Source: Mycolicibacterium sp. (GTDB lineage Bacteria; Actinomycetota; Actinomycetes; Mycobacteriales; Mycobacteriaceae). Taken from it: a stretch of 64,000 nucleotides of DNA. The stretch is from the NCBI RefSeq assembly GCF_016462545.1, contig NZ_JAEMTA010000022.1, positions 16,231 through 80,230 of the forward strand, read 5' to 3'. Position 1 is the stretch's first letter; each line of letters starts with the position of its first letter. A model generated the notes under the pieces. The model saw nothing but the letters and a program-made list of their open reading frames with translations. It was not told the DNA's origin and did no database searches. A program made the position numbers and the translations under genes. Shown one piece after another: positions 26,344 to 34,728 of this stretch.

Positions 26344-26374
26344 GGCCCTCATTCCGCGCGAATGAGGGCCTTTT
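26344..26374 (+). terminator. Rho-independent terminator
   Basis: An 11-bp perfect stem (GGCCCTCATTC / GAATGAGGGCC) with loop CGCGC is followed by TTTT. It lies 20 bp after the nitronate monooxygenase-like gene and would insulate the TetR-oxidoreductase operon. Confidence 0.9.
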
Positions 26375-26396
26375 ACGTCCGTACGGGCGTGGTCGC

Positions 26397-26416
26397 TATG
26401 TATGATGCTCTACATA
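26397..26416. promoter_or_regulatory. Candidate TetR autoregulatory operator
   Basis: Inverted repeat TATGTA (26397-26402) and TACATA (26411-26416) separated by eight bases, immediately before the ATG of the TetR gene. The gene appears to have little or no leader, so binding here would block its start. Confidence 0.45.
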
Positions 26417-27004
26417 ATGGCCTCCCCTCGCGATCGAATGGTCGCCTCCACCGCCCTGCTCATCCGTGAGCGCGGTGCACACTCGACGGCGATCTCAGAC
26501 GTCCTCGAACACAGCGGCGCTCCGCGCGGATCGGCGTACCACTACTTTCCCGGCGGTCGGGCGCAGTTGCTCTGCGAGGCCGTGGACCTGGCCAGCGACT
26601 TCGTCGCAGCCAGGATGTCGACGGCCACCACCGGTGTGGAGGTACTCGACGCGATCATTGGCAATTATCGAAAGCAGTTGCTCGAGACGGACTTTCGAGC
26701 CGGCTGCCCGGTGGTGGCCGTGGCCGTCGAGGCAGGCGATCCCGCCAAGGACGAGAACGTGGCCGTGCTCGAGCGGGCGGGCGCGGCATTCGTGCGCTGG
26801 ACCGACCTGATCGCCCAGCGGCTCGTCGCCGACGGCATCGCCGAGGACCGTGCCCGCGATCTCGCGACGCTGCTCACCTCGGCGATCGAAGGCGCGATCG
26901 TCATCGCCAGGGCGACGCGCGACGTGGGCCCACTGGATTCGACGCACCGCCAACTGCGGTCGCTTCTGCAGACCGACCGAGGGAGTGTCCGGGATGACCG
27001 CTGA
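26417..27004 (+). CDS. TetR-family regulator (LmrA/YxaF-type C-domain)
   Basis: 195 aa. HTH: STALLIRERGAHSTAISDVL and SGAPRGSAYHYFPGGRAQLL, a phrase typical of the LmrA/YxaF branch. C-terminal domain has DFRAGCPVVAVAVEA. I chose the ATG at 26417; in-frame ATGs at 26402 and 26405 would add five or four residues and overlap the palindrome. It overlaps the molybdopterin oxidoreductase gene by 11 bp. The pairing resembles my memory of M. tuberculosis Rv0196-Rv0197. Confidence 0.87.
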   Translation: MASPRDRMVASTALLIRERGAHSTAISDVLEHSGAPRGSAYHYFPGGRAQLLCEAVDLASDFVAARMSTATTGVEVLDAIIGNYRKQLLETDFRAGCPVVAVAVEAGDPAKDENVAVLERAGAAFVRWTDLIAQRLVADGIAEDRARDLATLLTSAIEGAIVIARATRDVGPLDSTHRQLRSLLQTDRGSVRDDR

Positions 27005-29231
27005 CTGGCAGCCGACCGCCTGCATCCTGTGCGAGTGCAACTGCGGCGTCGTGGTCAAGGTCGACGACCGCAAGCTGGTCAAGATCCGTGGCGACAAGGA
27101 CCATCCCGCGTCCCAGGGATACACCTGCAACAAGGCATTGCGGCTCGATCACTACCAGAACAGCCGCAACCGGCTGACGTCACCGCTGTGCAGGCGTCCC
27201 GACGGAAGCTATGAGGAGATCGACTGGGACACGGCGATCACCGAGATCGCGGCAGGCTTCGCGACGATCCGCGACACGCACGGCGGCGACAAGGTCTTCT
27301 ACTACGGCGGCGGTGGGCAGGGCAATCACCTCGGCGGTGCGTATAGCGGCGCCTTCCTCAAGGCGATCGGGTCGCGGTACCGCTCGAATGCGTTGGCGCA
27401 GGAGAAGACCGGCGAGCACTGGGTGGACGCCCACTTCTACGGCGGACACACGCGCGGCGAGTTCGAGCATGCCGAGGTGTCGGTCTTCGTCGGCAAGAAC
27501 CCCTGGATGTCGCAGAGCTTTCCGCGGGCGCGCGTGGTCCTCAACGAGATCGCCAAGGACCCGACCCGCTCGATGATCGTCATCGACCCCGTCATCACCG
27601 ACACCGCGAAACTCGCCGAATTCCACCTGCGGGTTCGGCCCGGTACCGATGCCTGGTGCCTCGCGGCGCTGGCGGCGGTGCTGGTTCAGGAGGGGCTCTG
27701 CGACGAGGCCTTCCTGACCGATCACGTCAACGGCGTCGAGGCGGTGCGCGCGGTCTTGACCGACGTCCCGGTCGGCAACTATGCGGAGCGCTGCGGTGTC
27801 GACGAGGGACTGCTGCGGTCCGCCGCGCGCCGGATCGCCGCGGCCGCCAGCGTGTCCGTGTTCGAAGACCTCGGAATTCAGCAGGCCCCGAACAGCACGC
27901 TCTGCTCCTATCTGAACAAGCTGCTGTGGATCCTCACCGGAAACTTCGCGAAACGTGGTGCGCAGCATCTGCATTCGTCGTTCGCGCCACTCTTCGGCGT
28001 CGGAGGGGTAGGTCGTACGCCGGTTACCGGCGCCCCGGTGATCGCGGGTCTGGTGCCGAGCAACGTCGTGCCGCAGGAGATCCTGACCGACCATCCGGAT
28101 CGCTTCCGCGCCATGATCGTCGAGAGCAGCAATCCGGCGCACTCGGTCGCCGACTCGGCGGCGGTGATCAGGGCCCTCGAGTCGCTGGAGCTGCTCGTGG
28201 TCATCGACGTCGCCATGACCGAAACCGCCCGACTCGCCGACTACGTGCTGCCCGCAGCCAGTCAGTTCGAGAAGCCCGAGGCGACATTCTTCAACCTCGA
28301 GTTCCCGCACAACACCTTTCACCTTCGGCACCCCGTCGTGGACCCGCTGCCGGGCACGCTGGCCGAGCCGGAGATCTGGTCGAGGTTGGTGCGGGCGCTC
28401 GGCGTCGTCGACGACGCCGAACTGGCTCCCCTGCACCGGGCCGCAGCCGAGGGATTGGACGCCTACGCGCAGGCGTTCATGGTGGCCGTGAGCGCCAATC
28501 CTGGGCTGGGTCGCGTGCTGCCGTACGTGTTGTACGAGACATTGGGCCCGGTGCTGCCGGAGGGTCTCGCCGGCGCGGCGGCCCTGTGGGGCCTGGCGCA
28601 GAAGACCTCCATGGCCTACCCGGAGGCGGTCCGGCGGGCCGGTCACGCCAACGGCAACGCGCTGTTCGAGGCGATTCTCGCGGGCCGGTCCGGGGTGACG
28701 TTCACCGTGCACGAGTACGGCGACGACTTCGCCCTGATCACTCACGCGGACCGCAAGATCGCCCTGGAGATGCCGGAGTTGCTCGTCGACGTCCGCGCGC
28801 TACGGTCGGCGACGACGACGCTGACCGACGCCGAGTTCCCGATGGTGCTCTCCGCCGGTGAGCGGCGTGCGTTCACCGCCAACGACATCCTGCGCGACCC
28901 GAGCTGGCGAACCCGAGACGTCGACGGTGCGCTGCGGGTCAGCCCACAGGATGCGACGGCGCTCGGGCTCTGCGACGGCGGACGGGCTCGCATCACCACC
29001 GCGGCGGGCACGGCCGAGGCCACCGTGGAGATCAGCGACGCCATGCTCGCCGGTCACGTGTCGCTGCCGAACGGCTACGGCGTGGACTACGTCGAGGCGG
29101 ACGGGTCGTCGACGACGCCGGGCGTTGCGCCGAACGCGCTGACCTCGACGGAGTGGCGAGACGCGTACGCAGGCACGCCGTGGCACAAGCACGTTCCGGC
29201 ACGGATCGAGGCGGTCCCGGCGCTCGGTTGA
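26994..29231 (+). CDS. Molybdopterin-dependent oxidoreductase with [4Fe-4S] cluster
   Basis: 745 aa, DMSO-reductase superfamily. An N-terminal cluster motif C-x2-C-x3-C (CILCECNCG) with a fourth Cys in GYTCNKA precedes the bis-MGD domains; cofactor-binding stretches include YYGGGGQGNHLGG, FVGKNPWMS and VIDPVITDTA; the C-terminal MPT-binding domain has RITTAAGTAEA. No Tat signal is present, so it is cytoplasmic. The ATG overlaps the TetR gene by 11 bp, implying coupled expression and ligand-controlled induction. Redox substrate and partner are unknown; it resembles mycobacterial Rv0197. Confidence 0.87.
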   Translation: MTADWQPTACILCECNCGVVVKVDDRKLVKIRGDKDHPASQGYTCNKALRLDHYQNSRNRLTSPLCRRPDGSYEEIDWDTAITEIAAGFATIRDTHGGDKVFYYGGGGQGNHLGGAYSGAFLKAIGSRYRSNALAQEKTGEHWVDAHFYGGHTRGEFEHAEVSVFVGKNPWMSQSFPRARVVLNEIAKDPTRSMIVIDPVITDTAKLAEFHLRVRPGTDAWCLAALAAVLVQEGLCDEAFLTDHVNGVEAVRAVLTDVPVGNYAERCGVDEGLLRSAARRIAAAASVSVFEDLGIQQAPNSTLCSYLNKLLWILTGNFAKRGAQHLHSSFAPLFGVGGVGRTPVTGAPVIAGLVPSNVVPQEILTDHPDRFRAMIVESSNPAHSVADSAAVIRALESLELLVVIDVAMTETARLADYVLPAASQFEKPEATFFNLEFPHNTFHLRHPVVDPLPGTLAEPEIWSRLVRALGVVDDAELAPLHRAAAEGLDAYAQAFMVAVSANPGLGRVLPYVLYETLGPVLPEGLAGAAALWGLAQKTSMAYPEAVRRAGHANGNALFEAILAGRSGVTFTVHEYGDDFALITHADRKIALEMPELLVDVRALRSATTTLTDAEFPMVLSAGERRAFTANDILRDPSWRTRDVDGALRVSPQDATALGLCDGGRARITTAAGTAEATVEISDAMLAGHVSLPNGYGVDYVEADGSSTTPGVAPNALTSTEWRDAYAGTPWHKHVPARIEAVPALG

Positions 29232-29272
29232 CTCCTCGGTTGATTTGCACCGGGTACGGCGTTGCGACTTAC

Positions 29273-30109
29273 ATGGTCGACATGCCTGAAATGGATCGTC
29301 GCCGGATGTTGATGACGGGGATCGGCCTGCTGGGCGCCGCGGCCGCGCTTCCCGGAGCCGTCGCCCACGCGTCTCGGGGCGATCTGCCCGCCGCTCCCCC
29401 GCCGGTCAAGTACCTGTTTCGCGACGAGTTCGACGGCCCCGCCGGCTCTGCACCGGACGCCTCGAAGTGGGAGACGGCGCTCGCCCGCGAGGACATGGAA
29501 GACCCGACGTACTGGGAGCTGCCCGGCAACGTCGGGCAGTACCGCGACGATCGACGCAACGTCTTCCTCGACGGCAAGTCGAACCTCGTCTTCCACGCGG
29601 CGAAGGACGGCAACACCTTCTACAGCGGAAAGCTCTTCGGCAAGTACCGGGGACCGATCGGGACCACGTGGGAAGCACGGATCAAGCTCAACTGCCTCAC
29701 GCCGGGTGCGTGGCCGGCCTGGTACCTGGCCAACAACAGCCCCGTGAACGGCGGCGAGGTCGACATCATGGAGTGGTACGGCAACGGCAGCTGGGCCCCG
29801 GGCACCACCGTCCACGCCAAGCTCAACGGCGGAGAGCACTCCAGCCAGACCATCGCGGTGGACAGTGCGTGGCACACGTGGCGCACGCAGTGGGATGCCA
29901 ACGGCATCCGCTTCTGGAAGGACTACGTCGACGGCGCGCAGCCGTATTTCGACGTGCCGGCCACGGCGCTGCCCGACTGGCCGTTCAACACCCCGGGGTA
30001 CACGCTCTTCCCGATCCTGAATCTGGCGGTCGCGGGTTCCGGCGGCGGTGACCCGTCCGGCGGCTCCTATCCGGCCGAGATGCTCGTCGACTACGTGCGG
30101 GTCTGGTAG
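29273..30109 (+). CDS. Exported GH16 endo-beta-glucanase-like enzyme
   Basis: 278 aa. The N-terminus MDRRRMLMTGIGLLGAAAA has a twin-arginine-like motif and hydrophobic stretch ending AHA, so Tat export is likely. The mature enzyme is a jelly-roll GH16 with catalytic motif GGEVDIMEWYG (nucleophile and acid/base Glu around the Asp) plus DEFDGP near the start and MLVDYVRVW at the end. It resembles mycobacterial Rv0315 (beta-1,3-glucanase-like). Several in-frame ATGs cluster at the start (29273, 29282, 29291). It converges on the Pro-rich protein gene one base away. Confidence 0.88.
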   Translation: MVDMPEMDRRRMLMTGIGLLGAAAALPGAVAHASRGDLPAAPPPVKYLFRDEFDGPAGSAPDASKWETALAREDMEDPTYWELPGNVGQYRDDRRNVFLDGKSNLVFHAAKDGNTFYSGKLFGKYRGPIGTTWEARIKLNCLTPGAWPAWYLANNSPVNGGEVDIMEWYGNGSWAPGTTVHAKLNGGEHSSQTIAVDSAWHTWRTQWDANGIRFWKDYVDGAQPYFDVPATALPDWPFNTPGYTLFPILNLAVAGSGGGDPSGGSYPAEMLVDYVRVW

Positions 30110-30110
30110 T

Positions 30111-30620
30111 TCAGGGCGTCGGCGGCAGCGGGCTGACCGCGGCGGCGGGCGGCGCGGCGGGCGGCGCCGGATCGCCCGGCGAGATGGGCACGTTCGGCCC
30201 GGGAGCCTGAGCCGGAATGGGCGTGTTCATGCCGCGCTGCGCAAGTCCCATGACCAACGCTTCCTTGCCGCTGATCTCGTGGTTCTGTACGGCCTGCCAC
30301 AGATCCTTGAGATAGCTGACGTTGGGCGAGTCGGTGGGGACGGCGTTCGGGTCCATCGTGGAACCCGGTGGCAGGGCGTCGGGACTTGCGAGGTGCGGCG
30401 TGCCGTCCGGTGGGACCAGTACGGTGTCGGATCCCGCGGACTGGACGGTGACGGCCGGACCGGGCACCGCTGCCGGTGCCGGTGTGATCAGGGGTGGCGC
30501 CGGCGGGGCGGGGTCCACCGGGTCAGCGCCTGCCGGTGCCGCCACCCCTACGGCCAGCAGGAAACCCGCGGTGCAGGCCGCTGCTGCGGCCGCGATCTTG
30601 ACCGTATTCGTCGCGATCAT
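30111..30620 (-). CDS. Secreted Pro/Ala-rich protein
   Basis: 169 aa with a Sec signal peptide (MIATNTVKIAAAAAACTAGF to about AGA at 32). The mature part is Pro/Ala-rich at both ends around a short helical core, YLKDLWQAVQNHEISGKEAL. There is no lipobox in a usable position and no catalytic motif. It resembles short exported mycobacterial proteins of unknown function. A GGTTGAG lies just upstream of the ATG. Confidence 0.72.
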   Translation of the reverse strand: MIATNTVKIAAAAAACTAGFLLAVGVAAPAGADPVDPAPPAPPLITPAPAAVPGPAVTVQSAGSDTVLVPPDGTPHLASPDALPPGSTMDPNAVPTDSPNVSYLKDLWQAVQNHEISGKEALVMGLAQRGMNTPIPAQAPGPNVPISPGDPAPPAAPPAAAVSPLPPTP

Positions 30621-30742
30621 CTACTCAACCCTTCCCATGTGGCCTCAGGGGCTCGTGTTGCTAGTGAGTCCATCCAGAATCGCCCCATTTTCGTTACACG
30701 GCAATCCCAGAGCGCCCCATTAACGAAGGTCTAATGATCGGC

Positions 30743-30756
30743 GATAACACGTTCTA
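30743..30756. promoter_or_regulatory. KstR-like operator, one mismatch, upstream of CYP125
   Basis: GATAACACGTTCTA matches TnnAACnnGTTnnA at all fixed positions except the first base. It lies 96 bp before the CYP125 start in a 232-bp intergenic region. CYP125 genes are established KstR targets, which raises its likelihood. Confidence 0.6.
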
Positions 30757-30852
30757 CTCACGAGTTTGGAGAACCCGCCGCGGTACCCCCGGCCTGTGGT
30801 GTAGCAATGCCCTATCCCACTAGACCGCGTCGTCAAGAGGAGCGCCCGAAAC

Positions 30853-32142
30853 ATGCCGGATACCGCAACCAGTCCGAATCTTCCCTCGGGATTCGACTTC
30901 ACCGATCCTGACATCTATGCCGAGCGCCTTCCGATCGAGGAGTTCGCGCAGATGCGCAAGGTCGCTCCGATCTGGTGGAACGCGCAACCGGACGGAATCG
31001 GCGGCTTCGGCGACGGCGGTTACTGGGTCGTCTCGAAGCACAAGGACGTCAAGGAGGTGTCGCGACGCAGCGACGTCTTCTCCAGTCTCGAGAAGACGGC
31101 CTTGCCGCGGTACGCGGACGGCACCGTGGCAGCGCAAATCGAGACCGGCAAGTTCGTCCTGCTCAACATGGACGCCCCGCATCACACACACTTGCGCAAG
31201 ATCATCTCGCGGGCCTTCACACCGCGCGCCGTGGAACGCCTGCGGGCCGACCTCGCGGAGCGGGCCCGCGACATCGCGAACAAGGCGGCGGCATCCGGCA
31301 CGGGTGACTTCGTCGAGCAGGTGTCCTGCGAGCTCCCCCTGCAGGCGATCGCGGGCCTGATGGGCGTGCCGCAGGAGGACCGGATGAAGCTGTTCCACTG
31401 GTCCAACCAGATGGTCGGCGACATGGATCCCGAGTTCGCGGGCAACGATGCCATCAGCGCCTCGGTCGAATTGATCACCTACGGAATGCAATTGGCGGCC
31501 GAGCGGGCCGACAAGCCCGGTGAGGATCTGGTCACCAAACTAGTTCAGGCCGACGTCGAGGGCCACAAGTTGTCCGACGACGAGCTCGGCTTCTTCGTGA
31601 TCCTTCTGGCGGTGGCCGGCAATGAGACCACCCGAAACTCGATCACCCAGGGAATGATGGCGTTCACCGAATTCCCCGACCAGTGGGAGCTCTTCAAGCG
31701 GGAACGCCCCGCCACCACCGCCGACGAGATCGTCCGGTGGGCCACGCCCGTCACCTCGTTCCAGCGCACCGCCCTCGCGGACACCGAACTCGCCGGCGTC
31801 ACCATCGAGAAGGGTCAACGGGTGGTGATGATGTACCGCTCGGCGAACTTCGACGAGGACGTGTTCGACGATCCGTACACGTTCGACATCCTGCGAGATC
31901 CCAACCCGCACGTGGGATTCGGCGGCACCGGCGCGCACTACTGCATCGGCACCAACCTCGCCCGCATGACGATCGACCTCATGTTCAACGCGATCGCCGA
32001 TGCAATGCCGGACATCACCTCTCTCGCCAAGCCCGAGAGGCTGCGATCGGGATGGCTCAACGGCATCAAGCACTGGCAGGTCGACTACACGGGGACGTCG
32101 GCCTCGGGCCGGGGCGAGCGAAGCGACGGGGAATCGGGATAG
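30853..32142 (+). CDS. cyp125: Cytochrome P450 CYP125-type steroid C26-monooxygenase
   Basis: 429 aa. I helix VAGNETTRNSITQGMMAF, ExxR in DEIVRW, heme loop FGGTGAHYCIGTNLAR. Long stretches, including FDFTDPDIYAERLP, VEQVSCELPLQAIAG and ERLRSGWLNGIKHWQVDYTG, match my memory of M. tuberculosis CYP125A1 (Rv3545c), which oxidises the cholesterol side chain at C26/27. The N-terminus is shorter than A1's. Here it stands alone, away from any kshA/hsd cluster, so it is probably an additional paralogue; fast-growing mycobacteria often have several. The last codons overlap the convergent small membrane gene by 58 bp. Confidence 0.93.
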   Translation: MPDTATSPNLPSGFDFTDPDIYAERLPIEEFAQMRKVAPIWWNAQPDGIGGFGDGGYWVVSKHKDVKEVSRRSDVFSSLEKTALPRYADGTVAAQIETGKFVLLNMDAPHHTHLRKIISRAFTPRAVERLRADLAERARDIANKAAASGTGDFVEQVSCELPLQAIAGLMGVPQEDRMKLFHWSNQMVGDMDPEFAGNDAISASVELITYGMQLAAERADKPGEDLVTKLVQADVEGHKLSDDELGFFVILLAVAGNETTRNSITQGMMAFTEFPDQWELFKRERPATTADEIVRWATPVTSFQRTALADTELAGVTIEKGQRVVMMYRSANFDEDVFDDPYTFDILRDPNPHVGFGGTGAHYCIGTNLARMTIDLMFNAIADAMPDITSLAKPERLRSGWLNGIKHWQVDYTGTSASGRGERSDGESG

Positions 32143-32432
32143 TCGACGATCGAGCGCCAGTAGTCCTCGGGGATCTCCGCGCCTGACCTCAGCACGATGG
32201 CCAGGCCGGTTGCCATCGCGATGCCCAGCAGGCCAAGCCACAGTCCTGCGAGAGCGATGAGGACCCACAGCGCGGTCGTCAGCGTGGGCCACGGCGAGAC
32301 GATGGCCAGTGCGGGTGCGAAGAAGAAGCCCAGGCCGACGTACCAGGCCGAGCCGGCCCGGTCCGACGCCAGGACGAAGCGCAGCCACCGAGGGATCGGT
32401 GGCTGCGCGGGGATTGCGTCGTCGACGTGCAC
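32085..32432 (-). CDS. Small two-helix membrane protein
   Basis: 115 aa, GTG start. Two hydrophobic segments (about 30-55 and 57-82) separated by a tight turn, then a soluble tail PEDYWRSIVDYPDSP. No recognised family motif. The 3' part overlaps cyp125 in antisense. It is divergent from the XRE regulator (about 86 bp apart). Confidence 0.6.
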   Translation of the reverse strand: MHVDDAIPAQPPIPRWLRFVLASDRAGSAWYVGLGFFFAPALAIVSPWPTLTTALWVLIALAGLWLGLLGIAMATGLAIVLRSGAEIPEDYWRSIVDYPDSPSLRSPRPEADVPV

Positions 32433-32518
32433 GGGTCTACGGTGCGCCGCCCAGGTAAGCCGGGCAATTACCTCCGAGGTAGTGGAGCACGGAGCAACGG
32501 CGGGACAGACTGTGGAAC

Positions 32519-33310
32519 GTGACGACGGCTCAGGCGCACACTCCCCCGTTCGGAACGCTGATGCGTCAATGGCGGCAACGACGCCGACTCAGCCAACTCG
32601 ACCTGGCGATCGAGGCCGACGTCTCGTCGCGGCACGTGAGCTTCATCGAGACCGGGCGCTCCGTGCCGAGTCGCGCCATGGTGCTTCGACTGGCCGCGGT
32701 GCTGGACGTCCCACCGCGTGAGCAGAACCACCTATTGCTGGCGGCGGGCCTTGCTCCCGTCTACTCCGAACGCGCCCTGGACGACCCCGACATGGTTGCC
32801 GTGCGCAACGGGCTCGCCAGGGTACTCGAAGCGTATGAGCCATACCCATGTCTGGCCGTCGACCGCGGCTGGAACATCGTGGCCACGAACGCTGGGGCCG
32901 GTGTCCTGCTGCTGGGCGTCGCCCCGCACCTGCTGAATTCACCGAATGCACTGCGTATTTCGCTGCACCCGGACGGTCTGGCGCCGCGCATCCGAAACCT
33001 TGGGCAGTGGCGCCACCACGTCATCGGCAGGCTGCGCAGGGAGGTCGCCGCCAGTGGTTCACCGGCGTTGGCGGCACTGTTGACCGAGATCGATTCCTAT
33101 CCTGGCGGATTCGACGACACACATGACTTGGGCGGCGTCGCGGTTCCGCTGCGGTTGGAGGGCCCCGACGGCACGGTCCTCACGTTCCTGAGCACCGTCA
33201 CGACGTTCGGCACCGCGCTGGACCTGACTGCCGCGGAACTGAGCATCGAGGCGTTCCTGCCTGCTGACGACGCGACGATCGCGGCGTTGCGCTCGAGCGC
33301 GGACGCCTGA
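32519..33310 (+). CDS. XRE-family regulator with MmyB-like ligand-binding domain
   Basis: 263 aa. N-terminal XRE HTH (about 10-70): LMRQWRQRRRLSQLDLAIEA and SRHVSFIETGRSVPSRAM. The C-terminal MmyB/MltR-like domain (about 95-260) has VLEAYEPYPCLAVDRGWNIV and a terminal region with FLSTVTTFGTALDLTAAEL. GTG start. In this family the C-domain is thought to bind a fatty-acid-like ligand and many genes control an adjacent SDR or oxidoreductase; the target here is not evident. Confidence 0.88.
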   Translation: MTTAQAHTPPFGTLMRQWRQRRRLSQLDLAIEADVSSRHVSFIETGRSVPSRAMVLRLAAVLDVPPREQNHLLLAAGLAPVYSERALDDPDMVAVRNGLARVLEAYEPYPCLAVDRGWNIVATNAGAGVLLLGVAPHLLNSPNALRISLHPDGLAPRIRNLGQWRHHVIGRLRREVAASGSPALAALLTEIDSYPGGFDDTHDLGGVAVPLRLEGPDGTVLTFLSTVTTFGTALDLTAAELSIEAFLPADDATIAALRSSADA

Positions 33311-33315
33311 AAGTT

Positions 33316-34062
33316 CTACGCCTGCACGATGATCGGGTCGCCGATGCTGACCTGGTCGTAGTACCAGGCCGCATTGTCAGGGCTGAGGTTGATGCAGCCG
33401 TGGCTGACGTTCGAGTTGCCCTGTGAGGCCACCGACCACGGCGCCGAGTGTACGTACACGCCACCCCACGTGACCCGAACCGCGTCATACACCGTGAGTT
33501 TGTAGCCCTCGGGATCGCTCAGCGGGATGCCGATGGTACGGGAGTCCATGATGACCGGCGACTGCTTCTCCAGCGCGGTGAACGAGCCGATCGGCGTCGG
33601 GTGCTTGGGCTTGCCCATCGACGCGGGCATCGAACGTGCCACCTGGCCGTCGATGCTGACGGTGAAGGTATGAGCGTCCAGGTCTGCCACACCGACGACG
33701 GAAGCCCCCGCCTCGAAGCTGGTCTTGGCGCCGCCGACCGACAGCGCGACCGTGGAGTGCGCGGGCCAGTAGGTGCTCGGGTTCCACTGCACCACATCAT
33801 TCTTCAGCCACACGAAGTTGCCCTGAGGGGCATGTGGCGAGGAAATGCTGAACGATCGCTCGGCGGCCGCGCGGTCCGCGACGGGCTCGGCGAACGTCAC
33901 CGTCACCGGCATCGCTACGCCGACGACCTGGCCCGGCGTCGGTGAGATGCTCGCAACGGCAGTCGGCCCGGGGGTAGCGGCAAGGCCGGTGCCCATCGAT
34001 CCGCCGAGCAGGAGCGTGGCGATTCCGGCCACCGACAACACATACCGCAGAGCTCTGGGCAA
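33316..34062 (-). CDS. ldtA: L,D-transpeptidase (LdtMt1-like)
   Basis: 248 aa exported enzyme forming 3-3 cross-links in peptidoglycan. Signal sequence YVLSVAGIATLLLGG, Ig-like domain (about 35-115), YkuD catalytic domain (about 125-248) with HSAPWSVASQGNSNVSHGCI: the catalytic Cys is in SHGCINL. The order and many phrases agree with LdtMt1 (Rv0116c). I chose a TTG at 34062 because a perfect GGAGG (34071-34075) lies eight bases upstream; the frame is open to 34119. It has no lipobox, unlike LdtMt2-type lipoproteins. Confidence 0.92.
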   Translation of the reverse strand: MPRALRYVLSVAGIATLLLGGSMGTGLAATPGPTAVASISPTPGQVVGVAMPVTVTFAEPVADRAAAERSFSISSPHAPQGNFVWLKNDVVQWNPSTYWPAHSTVALSVGGAKTSFEAGASVVGVADLDAHTFTVSIDGQVARSMPASMGKPKHPTPIGSFTALEKQSPVIMDSRTIGIPLSDPEGYKLTVYDAVRVTWGGVYVHSAPWSVASQGNSNVSHGCINLSPDNAAWYYDQVSIGDPIIVQA

Positions 34063-34115
34063 CTGACCAACCTCCGATGACGGGCTTACGTAGATGATAG
34101 TTCGCTTCCGGGGCG

Positions 34116-34727
34116 TCAAGCGTTAGCCGACCGCGGGCGAGCCACTGCCAGAAGCAGGTAGCCGAGGCCCAAAAATCCTGCGGCCAGCACGGTGACGTTG
34201 ACCGCGACCGCGGCCAGTCCAACGCTGTTCGGGTCCAGGAAGTAGTACGGCGCGCGACGACCCGTCCGGTTCAGCACGACGAGTGCAAGCCCGAGGTAGG
34301 CAGCCGGATAGGCCAGCCAGGCGAACGGCTGCCACCACTTTGCGGAGTTCGCCGCGCGGGCGAAGAGCAGCCAATCAGCGACGGCGAGGATCGGGACGAC
34401 GACGTGCAGCAGGAAGTTGGCGGGCGTGTAACCCATGCTGCGGCCGGTGAGCAGGAGATTCCACACCACTCCCGCGACGACGACGTAGAGCACGACGGCA
34501 CCGCGAAGGCCGGTCCGCGCGTCGGCGCGTCGGAAGAAGAGCGTGCACGCGTAGTACGCGGCGGCCAGGATGTTGGCCTGATACGTGAAGGTGATCAGCC
34601 GCCATCCCACGCCGGATCGCGAGGTGAACTCGACGGCGAGTAGGGCGAGCGCGACGGCGAGCACGATCAGCGCGCGGATGGACACGCGCAGGACCGCACG
34701 GTCGGTCGGGAAACTCGGCGTCGTCAA
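34116..34727 (-). CDS. Pr6Pr-type six-helix membrane protein
   Basis: 203 aa with six hydrophobic helices. The conserved features are FTYQANILAAAYYAC, TPANFLLHVVVPILAVADWLL and YFLDPNSVG, matching bacterial Pr6Pr (FAR-17/androgen-induced gene-like) proteins. The start is a TTG one base after the stop of the upstream DUF7159-like gene; a GTG at 34685 is a fallback. The tight spacing suggests co-transcription with that gene. Molecular function unknown. Confidence 0.78.
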   Translation of the reverse strand: MTTPSFPTDRAVLRVSIRALIVLAVALALLAVEFTSRSGVGWRLITFTYQANILAAAYYACTLFFRRADARTGLRGAVVLYVVVAGVVWNLLLTGRSMGYTPANFLLHVVVPILAVADWLLFARAANSAKWWQPFAWLAYPAAYLGLALVVLNRTGRRAPYYFLDPNSVGLAAVAVNVTVLAAGFLGLGYLLLAVARPRSANA

Positions 34728-34728
34728 G

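Noticed and set aside
27180..28745. 521-aa open frame antisense to the molybdopterin oxidoreductase
   Set aside because: High-GC shadow: Arg/His/Asp-rich, no recognisable motif, and it lies wholly within a well-supported gene.
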